Positions 51,927-60,720 are shown, numbered from the stretch's first letter. The stretch is DNA of 64,000 nucleotides from Mesorhizobium helmanticense (GCF_003034915.1 NZ_PZJX01000018.1:124001-188000); one strand, 5' to 3'. A program made the numbers and translations. The notes: a model not told the origin generated them from the letters alone.

Positions 51927-52913
51927 TCATGAGGGATGTTTGCCGTCAGGTCCGATGTTCTTGTCCGTCGACAACAATCTCTGCATCGAGGCCAACGTCT
52001 CGGTGATGACCTTCGGCCGCGCCCGATAGGAGAGCGCGAACAGCGCCGTGAGCGCGACGACATAGGGCACGGTGAGAACCAGATAGGAGGGATAGCCGAA
52101 TGTCTGCAGGCGCAGCGAGAAGGCATCGGCGAAGCCGAACAGCAGGCAGCCGGCCAGCACCTTCAGCGGATCGCCATTGGAGAAGATCAGGATGGCGACC
52201 GCCATGAAACCACGGCCAGAAGACATGTTTTCGGTGAACATGGTGATATAGCCGAGCGACAGATGCGCGCCGGCGAGGCCCGCCAGCAATCCGCACAGCA
52301 GCGATGCGATATAGCGGACACGCGTGATCGAGATGCCGAGCGCTTCGGCGGCCTCGGGCTTTTCGCCGACGACGCGGATATAGAGACCGAGCCGGGTGCG
52401 ATTGTAGAACAACACCAGCAGCGGCACCGCGATGAAGGCGACATAGACGATCGGCGTGAAGCCGGAGATCAACGGCGCCCATGAGCCGAGAACGGCACGG
52501 GCGCCGGGCAACTGGACTTTCGGCAGGCCGACGATGCCGTGGCCGACGATGGAGCCGCGCGTGCCGAAGATCGCCTTCATCAGCGAGATCGTCATGCCGC
52601 CGGCAAGGATGTTGAGCGCCAGCCCGACGACCACTTCATTGGCCCGGAAACTCACCACCAGGACGGCGAAGACCAGTGCAAAGACGAGGGCGGCCGCGAC
52701 GCCGCAGGCAACGCCTGCGAATGCCGAACCCGTCCAGATCGAGCCGATGACGGCGAAGAAGGCGCCCACCAGCATCTGGCCTTCGAGGCCGATGTTGAAA
52801 ATGCCGGCCTTGGTGGTGAACGAGCCCCCGAGCGCGACCAGAAGAATGGGCGCGGTGGTCCGCAGCGTCGCCGCGATCAGCGCGACATTGACGAGCTTGT
52901 CTAGAATTTCCAT
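51927..52913 (-). CDS. BMP-type nucleoside ABC transporter permease (NupQ/YufQ-like)
   Basis: 328 residues from the ATG at 52913 with a GGGGAG site. RbsC-related permease with TTKAGIFNIGLEGQMLVGAFFA, a signature of the nucleoside branch, and GISITRVRYIA. It overlaps the preceding permease by 13 bases. It forms the channel with that permease. Confidence 0.92.
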   Translation of the reverse strand: MEILDKLVNVALIAATLRTTAPILLVALGGSFTTKAGIFNIGLEGQMLVGAFFAVIGSIWTGSAFAGVACGVAAALVFALVFAVLVVSFRANEVVVGLALNILAGGMTISLMKAIFGTRGSIVGHGIVGLPKVQLPGARAVLGSWAPLISGFTPIVYVAFIAVPLLVLFYNRTRLGLYIRVVGEKPEAAEALGISITRVRYIASLLCGLLAGLAGAHLSLGYITMFTENMSSGRGFMAVAILIFSNGDPLKVLAGCLLFGFADAFSLRLQTFGYPSYLVLTVPYVVALTALFALSYRARPKVITETLASMQRLLSTDKNIGPDGKHPS

Positions 52914-53944
52914 CGCCGCTCCCCGGCCTGGCTGTCGCCGCGGCGCCTGACTAGGACCTGCGCTGACACGCTGAGGATGATCAGCGCCTGGATCACGGTG
53001 ATGATCTCGCGCGACGCGCTGGTATCGACTTCGAGCAGCAGCGATCCGCTGCGCAGGGCGCCGAAAAACAGCGCGGTGAAGATGGTGGCGACCGGCGAGC
53101 CGTTGGCGAGAAGTGCTGCGATCAGCCCGTCGAAGCCGAAGCCGGGAGCGAAGCCCTCCATGAACCGGTGATGGACGCCGAGCGTCTCGATGCCGCCGGC
53201 CAGGCCGCCGACGGCGCCCGAAAGCAACAGGACGACAAAGCCCTGTCGTTTCACGTTGACGCCGCCATATTCGGCGAATTTCGGCGCCGAGCCGACCATC
53301 GTCACGCCGTAGCCCCAACTGGTGTAGCGAAAGACCAGCGCCGCACCGAGCGCCAGCACCAGACCGATGACCAGGCCCCAGTTCAACCGCGAGAAGCTGA
53401 AGAGTTCCGGCAGATAGGCCGTGGCCAGGATCGGCGGCGTCTCCGACCAGCCGCCTGGCCGCTTGAACAGGAAGATCGTGAAATAGGAGGTGAGCAGCAC
53501 CGCGACGTAATTCGAAAGGATGGTCGAGACGACCTCGTTGGTGTTGTAGCGGGCGCGGAAATAGGCGGGAATGGCGACCCAGGCAGCACCTGCCGCGACC
53601 GCCAATGCCAAGGCCGCCAGCATGTGAATGCCGGGAGGCAAGGCAAACGCGAAGCCGACCCAGGCGGCGGCGAAGCCGCCAAGAAAAAGCTGGCCCTCGA
53701 TGCCGACATTGAACATGCCACCGCGCAGCCCGATGCAGGCGGCTATGCCGCAGATCAGTATCGGCGTCGTCTGCAGCAAGGTGCCGGCGATCTTTTCCTG
53801 GTCGCCGAAGGCGCCGCGCAGCAGCGTCGTCAAAACACGCACCGGGCTTTCGCCGACGAGGAGAATGATGATCGCACCCAGGATCAGCGCCACGGCGATG
53901 GCGATGATCTGGCCGGAAACCTCGCGCAAGCGATCCCTGATCAT
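52901..53944 (-). CDS. BMP-type nucleoside ABC transporter permease (NupP/YufP-like)
   Basis: 347 residues. LRGGMFNVGIEGQLFLGGFAAAWVG and EVVSTILSNYVAVLL are typical of the first permease of BMP systems, with GVNVKRQGFVVLLLSGAVGGLAGG later. Starts inside an ATGA overlap with the ATPase stop at 53941. Confidence 0.92.
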   Translation of the reverse strand: MIRDRLREVSGQIIAIAVALILGAIIILLVGESPVRVLTTLLRGAFGDQEKIAGTLLQTTPILICGIAACIGLRGGMFNVGIEGQLFLGGFAAAWVGFAFALPPGIHMLAALALAVAAGAAWVAIPAYFRARYNTNEVVSTILSNYVAVLLTSYFTIFLFKRPGGWSETPPILATAYLPELFSFSRLNWGLVIGLVLALGAALVFRYTSWGYGVTMVGSAPKFAEYGGVNVKRQGFVVLLLSGAVGGLAGGIETLGVHHRFMEGFAPGFGFDGLIAALLANGSPVATIFTALFFGALRSGSLLLEVDTSASREIITVIQALIILSVSAQVLVRRRGDSQAGERRWKF

Positions 53945-55512
53945 GCCGGCTCCGCAGCGCGTTCCGGCGCGGCCACGCCGGCCATCATCATGCCGATACG
54001 ATCTTCGTCCGCACCGTCGCCGGCGACCTCGCCCATGATGCGCCCGTTGAACATCACCAGGATGCGGTCGGCAAGGGCGGCAAGTTCGTCGAGCTGCACG
54101 GATATCAAGAGGATGGCGCGGCCGGCGGCGCGCTGGCGCATGATCTCGTCATGGATGGCCTCCTGCGCACCGATGTCGACGCCGCGCGTCGGCTGATCGA
54201 TCAGCAGGAAATCGGCGCCGTTGGTGAATTCGCGCGCCAGAACGACCTTCTGGATATTGCCGCCCGAGAGCCGCTTCACGGCATCGCCCGGTCCTTGCGC
54301 GCGAATGTCGAAATCCTTGATCAGCCTGGAGGCATTCTGGCTGATGGCGGTCCAGTTGAGCACGCCGCTGCTACTCCATGGCGCGCGGTGCTGCCGGCCC
54401 ATCAGCATGTTTGCGGCAATCGATGCGTTGCGGTCGACACCGCGCACCATCCGGTCGCCCGGAACGTGGGCGAGACCGGCTTCGCGTATTTCCCTGGGGG
54501 AGAGCGTGGCAAGATCCCGGCCCTTCAGTCGGGCTGAGCCGTGGCTTGCAGGTCTGAGGCCCGAAAGCACCTCAGCCAGCTCCGTCTGCCCGTTTCCGGC
54601 AACGCCGGCGATCCCCACCACCTCGCCGGAGCGGACCGCGAAGCTGACATCGCGCAGCGCCGGCAGCCGGCGGTCGTCGCGCGCCCACAATTCCTTGACA
54701 TCAAGCACGACATCGCCTCGCGAGGGCGTGCGCGGCCGGCGGTCGAAGCTGACCTCGCGGCCGACCATCATGCGTACCAACTCGTCCTTGTTGAGCTCGG
54801 CCGTCGGGCGCGTCGCCACCTTCTTGCCATTGCGCAGCACCGTCACCGTGTCGGAGACCTCCATCACCTCTTCCAGATGGTGCGAAATGAAGATCACCGT
54901 CATGCCTTCCGCCACGAAGCTGCGCAGCGTCTGGAACAGTTCGCGGCTCTCCTGTGGCGTCAGCACCGCTGTAGGCTCGTCGAGGATGATGGTGCGCGCG
55001 CCGCGCACCAGCACCTTCAGGATTTCGATGCGCTGCTCGATGCCGACCGAGAGCAGCCCGACGCGCTCGGTCGGATCGACCTGCAGCCCGAACCGCTTGG
55101 ACAATTCGCGCGTGCGCGCAATCTGCGCGGCGTGGTCGATCATGCCATGGCGACGGATCTCCATGCCGAGAAAGACGTTGTCGGCGACCGAGAGCGAGGG
55201 GACCAGCTTGAAATGCTGATGCACCATGCCGAGCCCCGCCTTGATGGCTACGGCCGGGTCGGTGACCACCGTTTCCTCGCCGTTCAGACGGATCGAGCCT
55301 TCATCGGGCTGCAGCAGCCCGAACAGGATGTTCATCAGCGTCGTCTTGCCGGCGCCGTTCTCGCCGATGATGGCGTGGATTTCGCCCCGGCGCACGGCAA
55401 GGTCGATGCCGTCATTGGCAACGAACGCGCCGAAACGCTTGGTGATGCCCGTCAATGCGACGGCCATCTCGGCTTTCATGTGAAGGGTCGGCGACCCGGC
55501 GTTCGACACCAT
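53941..55512 (-). CDS. BMP-type nucleoside ABC transporter ATPase, two ABC domains
   Basis: 523 residues from the ATG at 55512. Longer in-frame starts up to 55548 lie inside a stem-loop (55531-55564) and are rejected; 55479 is another option. First domain: Walker A GENGAGKTT, signature LLSVGIEQRIEILK, Walker B TIILDEPTAVL. Second domain: P-loop GVAGNGQTEL, signature LSGGNIQKVVLARE, Walker B LLIDQPTRGVD. Energises nucleoside uptake. Confidence 0.93.
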   Translation of the reverse strand: MVSNAGSPTLHMKAEMAVALTGITKRFGAFVANDGIDLAVRRGEIHAIIGENGAGKTTLMNILFGLLQPDEGSIRLNGEETVVTDPAVAIKAGLGMVHQHFKLVPSLSVADNVFLGMEIRRHGMIDHAAQIARTRELSKRFGLQVDPTERVGLLSVGIEQRIEILKVLVRGARTIILDEPTAVLTPQESRELFQTLRSFVAEGMTVIFISHHLEEVMEVSDTVTVLRNGKKVATRPTAELNKDELVRMMVGREVSFDRRPRTPSRGDVVLDVKELWARDDRRLPALRDVSFAVRSGEVVGIAGVAGNGQTELAEVLSGLRPASHGSARLKGRDLATLSPREIREAGLAHVPGDRMVRGVDRNASIAANMLMGRQHRAPWSSSGVLNWTAISQNASRLIKDFDIRAQGPGDAVKRLSGGNIQKVVLAREFTNGADFLLIDQPTRGVDIGAQEAIHDEIMRQRAAGRAILLISVQLDELAALADRILVMFNGRIMGEVAGDGADEDRIGMMMAGVAAPERAAEPA

Positions 55513-55530
55513 GGTTCTCACGGATTGGAC

Positions 55531-55564
55531 GCTGGTCCGTCGCGGCAAGCCGCGGCGAACCAGC
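55531..55564 (-). promoter_or_regulatory. Intra-operon stem-loop after the BMP binding-protein gene
   Basis: GCTGGT (55531-55536) with ACCAGC (55559-55564), and CGCGG with CCGCG inside, close around a 4-base loop with a short internal mismatch. It lies between the binding-protein stop and the ATPase start, as in the other ABC operons here. Confidence 0.6.
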
Positions 55565-55599
55565 GTAGCGCTTTCTTGGGAGGATGCGCTGTTGTTGTC

Positions 55600-56604
55600 C
55601 TATTTCGCCTTGGCGATCTCGATCTTGCCGTCGAGGATGCCCTTCTTGATCTCGTCCAGCTTGGTCGTGACGTCGGCCGGGATCGTCGGGGCGATGTCGT
55701 CGCAGACCTTGACTTCGACGCCGCCCGAAGCGAGGTCGAAAGTGCGGGTGCCGGCTGTGACCTTGCGGCCCTCGACCTCGTCCTTGATCAGCGTGTAGAC
55801 GGCGATATCGCCGCGCTTCAGCATGCTTGCGAGCACGTTTCCGGGTGCAGAGCCGCACATGTCGATGTCGACGCCGATCGAATATTTGTCGGCCGCCGCA
55901 CTCGCCTGCATGACGCCTTCGCCCGTCGGACCGGCAACGTTGTAGACGATGTCGGCGCCCTGGCCGTAAAGCGCCTGGGCAAGCTCGCTGCCCTTGGCCG
56001 GGTCGTCGAAGGTGCCGGCGAAAACGGAGTTCACCTTCACGTCGGGCGCCGCATATTTGGCGCCTTGTTCGTAGCCGCCGAGGAAGTTGCGGATCACCGG
56101 GATGTCGCGGCCGCCGACAAAGCCGATCGCCTTGCCGTCACCGATCTTGGGAAATTCGCTGCCCTTGGCCTCGATCATGCCGGCCAGCGCACCGGCGACG
56201 AAGGATCCTTGCTCCTCCGCGAAATTGGCATAGATCATGTTGGGATTGTCGAGCACGCCATCGATGAACACGAAGCGCTGGTCGGGATATTCCTTGGCGA
56301 CCTTCTGCAGAGAATCCACCAGTTCCCAGCCCATCACGAAGATGAGGTCGTACTGCTTGGCCTTGGCCAGATTCTCGAACTGCTCTTCGTAATCGAGCGC
56401 GCGATTGCCGGTGTCGACCAGTTTGAGGTCGATGCCGAAATCGGTCTTGGCCTTGTTGAGGCCATTGACGATGGAAACACCGAAGCCCTGTGCGAAATAT
56501 CCGGAAATGGCGGCGATGGACACCTTGTCCTGCGCCGCGGCGGATCCGAACGAGATGGCAAGCATCGTGCCGGCCATGAATAAACTCTTGAGCGCCCTTT
56601 TCAT
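55600..56604 (-). CDS. BMP-family nucleoside-binding lipoprotein-like periplasmic protein
   Basis: 334 residues from the ATG at 56604 with an AAGGGGA site; the signal peptide is MKRALKSLFMAGTMLAISFG then SAAAQ. No lipobox Cys is visible. Family signatures: GFGVSIVNGLNKAKTDF, QYDLIFVMGWELVDSL, NFAEEQGSFVAGALAGM and FVGGRDIPVIRNFLGGYEQG. It binds nucleosides for the importer. First gene of the leftward operon ending with the two nucleoside hydrolases. Confidence 0.94.
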   Translation of the reverse strand: MKRALKSLFMAGTMLAISFGSAAAQDKVSIAAISGYFAQGFGVSIVNGLNKAKTDFGIDLKLVDTGNRALDYEEQFENLAKAKQYDLIFVMGWELVDSLQKVAKEYPDQRFVFIDGVLDNPNMIYANFAEEQGSFVAGALAGMIEAKGSEFPKIGDGKAIGFVGGRDIPVIRNFLGGYEQGAKYAAPDVKVNSVFAGTFDDPAKGSELAQALYGQGADIVYNVAGPTGEGVMQASAAADKYSIGVDIDMCGSAPGNVLASMLKRGDIAVYTLIKDEVEGRKVTAGTRTFDLASGGVEVKVCDDIAPTIPADVTTKLDEIKKGILDGKIEIAKAK

Positions 56605-56682
56605 GTCATTCCCCTTCAGCTTTTTCAGCTTTTCAAGCCACGCCTTGACCATCCGCGCATAGTGCCGAGACAGCGGCTATTT

Positions 56683-56700
56683 TCGTTGATGGTCATATGA
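56683..56700 (-). promoter_or_regulatory. Operator-like site A of the nucleoside regulon
   Basis: On the minus strand TCATATGACCATCAACGA, 79 bases upstream of the BMP binding-protein start. It matches sites at 56807, 60546 and 60702 (core TATGA-SY-ATCAA). Proposed site for the MarR protein at 59276. Confidence 0.55.
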
Positions 56701-56806
56701 GTTTATGAGCGGCCCCGCAGGCTGTCAATCGCCCTGCGAGGCAGTTTCGTTGTGCCTTTTTTCGCTTACCTGATGTCGAAGCTTGACAAATGGCTGTCGG
56801 GGATAA

Positions 56807-56824
56807 TTGTTGATACTCTAACGA
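56807..56824 (-). promoter_or_regulatory. Operator-like site D upstream of the DUF1185 pair
   Basis: Minus strand TCGTTAGAGTATCAACAA, 33 bases before the DUF1185 start at 56857; 14 of 18 positions agree with site B at 60546. A TTGACA hexamer (56783-56788) lies just upstream, so the site overlaps the probable core promoter. Confidence 0.5.
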
Positions 56825-56856
56825 GTTAGCAAACGACGGGAAGAGAGAGCGGACAA

Positions 56857-57441
56857 ATGCCGGCTGTGGTCGTCAGGAAATTTCTGGTTCAGGTCGAGGA
56901 GATATTCCATGAGGGCGGCCCCGTCGCGGCGCACCCGCTCAAGCGCGGCGCGGTCGTCGCCGTTATCGCCAATCCTTTTGCCGGGCGTTATGTCGAAGAG
57001 ATCACCGGCTTCATGGACGATCTGAAGCCGCTCGGCCTCGATATGGCTCGACGCTTGATCGATGCCATCGGCGAAGGCGCCTCGGCCGTCGAAGGCTACG
57101 GCAAGGGCGCAATTGTCGGTGCCGCCGGCGAGCTCGAACACGGCGCGCTCTGGCACAATCCGGGCGGCTACGCGATGCGCGAACTGCTTGGAGACGCCAA
57201 GGCGATCGTGCCCTCGACCAAGAAGGTCGGCGGCCCCGGCACGCGGATCGACATTCCGATCACGCACATCAATGCCTCCTATGTGCGTAGCCATTTCGAT
57301 GCGATCGAGGTCGGCATCACCGATGCACCGCGAAGCGACGAGATGGCGGTCATCCTGGCGATGACTACCGGTGCGCGCATTCATGCGCGGGTGGGCGGCC
57401 TTGCCGCGGCCGATATCAAGGGCGAGGACGGATTGCGATGA
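56857..57441 (+). CDS. DUF1185 (AA_synth, PF06684) protein, first copy
   Basis: 194 residues. Family features: VAVIANPFAGRYVEEI, GKGAIVGAAGELEHGALWHNPGGYAMRELLG, PSTKKVGGPGTRIDIP and the conserved HARVGGL at the C-terminus. The family is named for amino acid synthesis but has no settled reaction that I know. The stop overlaps the second copy as ATGA. Context suggests it acts on a breakdown product of a nucleobase or related ring. Confidence 0.88.
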   Translation: MPAVVVRKFLVQVEEIFHEGGPVAAHPLKRGAVVAVIANPFAGRYVEEITGFMDDLKPLGLDMARRLIDAIGEGASAVEGYGKGAIVGAAGELEHGALWHNPGGYAMRELLGDAKAIVPSTKKVGGPGTRIDIPITHINASYVRSHFDAIEVGITDAPRSDEMAVILAMTTGARIHARVGGLAAADIKGEDGLR

Positions 57442-58022
57442 GCGCGGAAATTCGCCGGATCATCACCATCGTCGAGGAAACCTTGAGCGAGGGCGGCCGT
57501 CCCGTCGATCCGCCGACCCGCCGTGCGGCGGCCATTGCCGTGATCCGCAACCCCTATGCGGGCACCTATGTCGAAGACCTGTCGGCGTTGAGCGACATCG
57601 GTGAGGAACTGGGCGAGATTTTGCCCAAGCGCGCGGTCGCCGCGCTTGGCATTCCGGGCAACCGGATCGAGAGTTTCGGCAAGGCAGCCGCGGTCGGCGC
57701 GGACGGCGAGCTGGAACATGCCGCCGCCATCCTTCACCCCAAGCTTGGCGCGCCGTTCCGCGATGTGCTCGGCAAGGGCGCCGCGCTCATTCCTTCGTCG
57801 AAGAAACGGGGCGGCCTCGGCGTGCCGCTCGACATCCCGCTTGGCCACAAGGACGCGGCGCGGGTGCGCAGCCATTTCGACGGCATGGAGGTTCGCGTGC
57901 CCGACGCGCCGCGTGCCGACGAGATCGTCGTCGCCATCGCCGTGACCGATTCCGGCAGGCCGCACCCACGCGTCGGTGGGCTGACCAAGGACAAGATCGT
58001 CGGCAAGGACGGCGTCAGCTGA
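57438..58022 (+). CDS. DUF1185 (AA_synth, PF06684) protein, second copy
   Basis: 194 residues, same length as its neighbour and similar throughout (VAVIRNPYAGTYVEDL in the related form, GADGELEHAAAILHPKLGAPFRDVLG, PSSKKRGGLGVPLDIP, HPRVGGL). A tandem paralogue pair with coupled translation suggests a heteromeric enzyme or two successive steps. Converges with the enamidase-like gene. Confidence 0.88.
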   Translation: MSAEIRRIITIVEETLSEGGRPVDPPTRRAAAIAVIRNPYAGTYVEDLSALSDIGEELGEILPKRAVAALGIPGNRIESFGKAAAVGADGELEHAAAILHPKLGAPFRDVLGKGAALIPSSKKRGGLGVPLDIPLGHKDAARVRSHFDGMEVRVPDAPRADEIVVAIAVTDSGRPHPRVGGLTKDKIVGKDGVS

Positions 58023-58041
58023 ATCTCAGCGCACCCTGACC

Positions 58042-58060
58042 GTCGTCAAACGGTGACGAC
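58042..58060. terminator. Small convergent hairpin
   Basis: GTCGTCA (58042-58048) with TGACGAC (58054-58060), 5-base loop, lying across the end of the enamidase-like gene between two converging genes. Possibly a bidirectional terminator; weak because there is no U-tract. Confidence 0.3.
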
Positions 58061-59239
58061 TTCCGGCACCCGCATTGCCGGCGGGGTGTTGCGGCTTCGG
58101 CCGGTTCGCGCCACGCCGTCGATGACGACCATTCCGATACCCGGAAGGTTGCCCTGCGCCACGCTGTCGAGCAGCCCGTCGCCGGCGCCGCCGATCGCCT
58201 GGTCCATGAAGACCAGGTCGGCGGCGCGGCCGACCTCGATCATGCCGCGATCGTGCAGCCCGCGCACGCGCGCCGTGTTGCCGCTGGCAAAGCAGAACGC
58301 GACTTCCGGCGCGACGCCACCCAGCGAGGCCAGCATGGTCAGCGTCCGCAATATGCCGAGCGGCTGCACGCCGGATCCGGCCGGGCTGTCGGTGCCAAGC
58401 ACGATGCGCGAAAGTTCGCCGCGCTCCCTGGCGAGGTCGAGCACGAACAGGCCGGTGCGCAGATTGCCATTGTGGACGATCTCCAGCGCCCGCGAGCCTT
58501 TTTCGCAGATCTGCCGGATTTCCGCTTCGGGGAGCGCCGTCGGCCCGCCATTGACGTGGGCGACAATGTCGGCATCGACCTCGAGCACGGTATCCGCGCC
58601 GATGCGGCCGGAGCCGGGCAGGGACGGCCCACCGGTGTGGGTCATCGAGGTCATGCCGTATTTTCGCGCCCAGGCGATCATCTGCCGGCCGGTCGGCCCG
58701 TCCTTGACGCCACCGAGGCCGACTTCGCCGATCAGCGTCACGCCAGCTTCGGCCAAATAGCGGAAATCCTCCTCGGTCAGGCCGGGCTCCAGGATCGGCG
58801 CGCCGGCCAGGACCTTCATGCCGTTCGGGCGGAAATTGGAGAAGGTCCGCTGCGCCGCGATGGCCAATGCCTTCAGGCCGACCAGGTCCCGCGGGCGGCC
58901 GGGCGTATGGACCTCTCCGGCCGAGACGATGGTGGTGACGCCGCCATGCACGGTCGAATCCATCCAGCCGATCTGGTTCTGTCTTGGCGTCCAGTCGCCG
59001 GCCACCGGATGGACGTGATTGTCGATAAGCCCGGGCGCGACGGCCGAGCCGCCGGCGTCGATCACGGTGTCGGCGGCGCCGACGTCAAGCGCGCCGGCCT
59101 TGCCGATGGCGGTGATCTTGCCATCGACCGCGACGATCGTGTCGGCGTCTAGGATCGGCTGGGCGAGATCGCCGGAAAGCATCAGGCCGATGTTGCGCAT
59201 GACAAGCGTGTTGGGTTTCGGGTCGGGCGACATCGGCAC
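58046..59239 (-). CDS. Enamidase-like amidohydrolase
   Basis: 397 residues of the metal-dependent amidohydrolase superfamily. Metal ligands: His75 and His77 (DNHVHP), Glu172 (GEVGLG), His201 (THTGG), His228 (AHVNGGPTA) and Asp284 (GTDSPAG). The combination HTGGPSLPGS, HVNGGPTA and the C-terminal SRNTPPA resembles, from memory, enamidase, which hydrolyses 6-oxo-1,4,5,6-tetrahydronicotinate to 2-formylglutarate and ammonia. A cyclic enamide substrate is therefore plausible. In one leftward unit with the MarR and isochorismatase genes. Confidence 0.85.
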   Translation of the reverse strand: MPMSPDPKPNTLVMRNIGLMLSGDLAQPILDADTIVAVDGKITAIGKAGALDVGAADTVIDAGGSAVAPGLIDNHVHPVAGDWTPRQNQIGWMDSTVHGGVTTIVSAGEVHTPGRPRDLVGLKALAIAAQRTFSNFRPNGMKVLAGAPILEPGLTEEDFRYLAEAGVTLIGEVGLGGVKDGPTGRQMIAWARKYGMTSMTHTGGPSLPGSGRIGADTVLEVDADIVAHVNGGPTALPEAEIRQICEKGSRALEIVHNGNLRTGLFVLDLARERGELSRIVLGTDSPAGSGVQPLGILRTLTMLASLGGVAPEVAFCFASGNTARVRGLHDRGMIEVGRAADLVFMDQAIGGAGDGLLDSVAQGNLPGIGMVVIDGVARTGRSRNTPPAMRVPEVVTV

Positions 59240-59275
59240 CTCGTCTGTTATTCCTGGAAGTCGTTGGGACGCGAG

Positions 59276-59833
59276 TTATTTCCCGCCGTCGCCATTCGAC
59301 GGATCGTCGTCATTGATGCGGTTGAGCAGGCGAAGCAGCGTCGCCTGCTCGGCTGGCGTAAGCGGCGACAGAAACCGTCGCCCGACTTCGACGCTGCGTT
59401 CGAGTCGGTCGAGCGTGTACCTGGTTCCCTTCTCGGTCAGCGCGATCATCGACAGGCGCTGGTCGGTATCGGATGCACTGCGGCTGATCAGCCCGTTCTT
59501 GAGAAGCTTGCGCACGACGATGCTGATGGTCGACGGGTCCATCGCGGTCAGCCGTCCCAAATGGTTCTGCGAGACCTCGCCATGCCTGAGGATGGTCGCA
59601 AGCGCCGCGAACTGCGTCGGCGAAAGGTCTTCGCCGGCCATCACCTGCTGGAAGCGCAGCGTCGCGCGCTGATGCGCCCGGCGGATCACGTGCGCCGGAT
59701 GGCGGTCCAGCTCATAGCCCGTCGTGGCGTATCGCTGCAGCACCTGCTCGCGGCTCAGCGGCTTGGCGCCGTCCCCTGATCCCTTGGCCGCCGCTGTGCT
59801 GCTTTCAGGTTGCGATTCGATTTCAGTCTTCAC
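59276..59833 (-). CDS. MarR-family transcriptional regulator
   Basis: 185 residues. Winged helix with LSPTQFAALATILRHGEVSQNHLGRLTAMDPSTISIVVRKLLKNGLI and the wing DTDQRLSMIALTEKG. It sits between the isochorismatase and enamidase-like genes. Four similar sites in front of the surrounding transcription units make it the best candidate for a local repressor responding to a ring-derived carboxylate. Confidence 0.92.
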   Translation of the reverse strand: MKTEIESQPESSTAAAKGSGDGAKPLSREQVLQRYATTGYELDRHPAHVIRRAHQRATLRFQQVMAGEDLSPTQFAALATILRHGEVSQNHLGRLTAMDPSTISIVVRKLLKNGLISRSASDTDQRLSMIALTEKGTRYTLDRLERSVEVGRRFLSPLTPAEQATLLRLLNRINDDDPSNGDGGK

Positions 59834-59881
59834 ATCGCACTCCTGTCGCGCTGTCTCGGGTGCCGCGGTCTTGAAAGACGT

Positions 59882-60526
59882 TCAAGCCGCGACTTCAGTC
59901 GGTTGAAGCGACGCCCCGTCGCGAAGGGCGGCGACGACGCTTGCCGAATCGCTGACCACGCCGAAGTGCGTCGCTATGTCGTAGAGCGAACTTTCCTGCT
60001 CGCGCGGCCCGGTCGCCGCGCAGCAATCGCTGGGCACCACCACTTCATAGCCCTGGAAGAAGGCGTCATGGACGGTCGAGCGCACGCAGATGTTGGTGAC
60101 CACGCCGAAGATGACCAGTTGATCGACCTGCATGTCTTTGAGCGTAAGGTCGAGATCCGTTTGAAAAAACGCCGAGTAGCGCCGCTTGATCAGGTGGATT
60201 TCATCGTCGCGGGCGCCAAGATCCTCGATGATTTCCGGGCCCCAGGTGCCTTCCAGACAATGTGGCGTGCGCTTCACCCATTCGCGCTCGCGACGCATGC
60301 CCGCCCGATGGGTGTCGTGCACCCAGATAATTGGCACACCACCGGCGCGCGCGGCCTCGATGACCGCCAATTGCGGCGCGACCAGCGTCTCATATCCCGG
60401 CAATACCATAGCGCCGCCGGGCTTGCAGAATTCATTGACCATGTCGATGACGATAATCGCCGCGCGTTGCGGATCAAGGCGCATCGCGTCATCGTGCCGA
60501 TGTGAGGAAAAGACGTCCACGGGCAT
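59882..60526 (-). CDS. Isochorismatase-family cysteine hydrolase
   Basis: 214 residues from the ATG at 60526 with a GGAGC site. Catalytic triad: Asp28 (VIDMVNEF), Lys114 (LIKRRYSAF) and Cys147 (VTNICVRSTVHDA). The Asp-Lys-Cys group hydrolyses amides such as nicotinamide, N-carbamoyl amides, maleamate or ureidoacrylate. With nucleoside hydrolases and an enamidase-like gene, amide cleavage of a base or ring-opening product is likely. Confidence 0.92.
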   Translation of the reverse strand: MPVDVFSSHRHDDAMRLDPQRAAIIVIDMVNEFCKPGGAMVLPGYETLVAPQLAVIEAARAGGVPIIWVHDTHRAGMRREREWVKRTPHCLEGTWGPEIIEDLGARDDEIHLIKRRYSAFFQTDLDLTLKDMQVDQLVIFGVVTNICVRSTVHDAFFQGYEVVVPSDCCAATGPREQESSLYDIATHFGVVSDSASVVAALRDGASLQPTEVAA

Positions 60527-60545
60527 GGCGAGCTCCTTTGGTCGA

Positions 60546-60564
60546 TCGTTGATACTCATACAAA
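60546..60564 (-). promoter_or_regulatory. Operator-like site B upstream of the isochorismatase operon
   Basis: Minus strand TTTGTATGAGTATCAACGA, 19 bases before the isochorismatase start. It shares the core with sites A, C and D. Confidence 0.55.
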
Positions 60565-60701
60565 AAACCGTTGGGGACGCCAAGTCAATCCCGTTCAAAG
60601 CAAAGCCGGTTGCCGAATGTGCGCAAGCAGCGCCGACAAGGGCTTGCGCCGATTTTCACCGCGAAAATGGCATTGACAAGCGAATACGATCATGTGTTCG
60701 A

Positions 60702-60720
60702 TTTGTATGACCATCAATGA
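60702..60720 (+). promoter_or_regulatory. Operator-like site C upstream of the epimerase-SDR operon
   Basis: Plus strand TTTGTATGACCATCAATGA, 42 bases before 60763. Identical to site B at all but three positions, and positioned to control the rightward unit. A TTGACA (60673-60678) lies upstream. Confidence 0.55.

Noticed and set aside
54541..56583. A 680-codon open frame on the plus strand
   Set aside because: Antisense to the BMP ATPase and binding protein and of the same biased composition. No ribosome-binding site or family feature.
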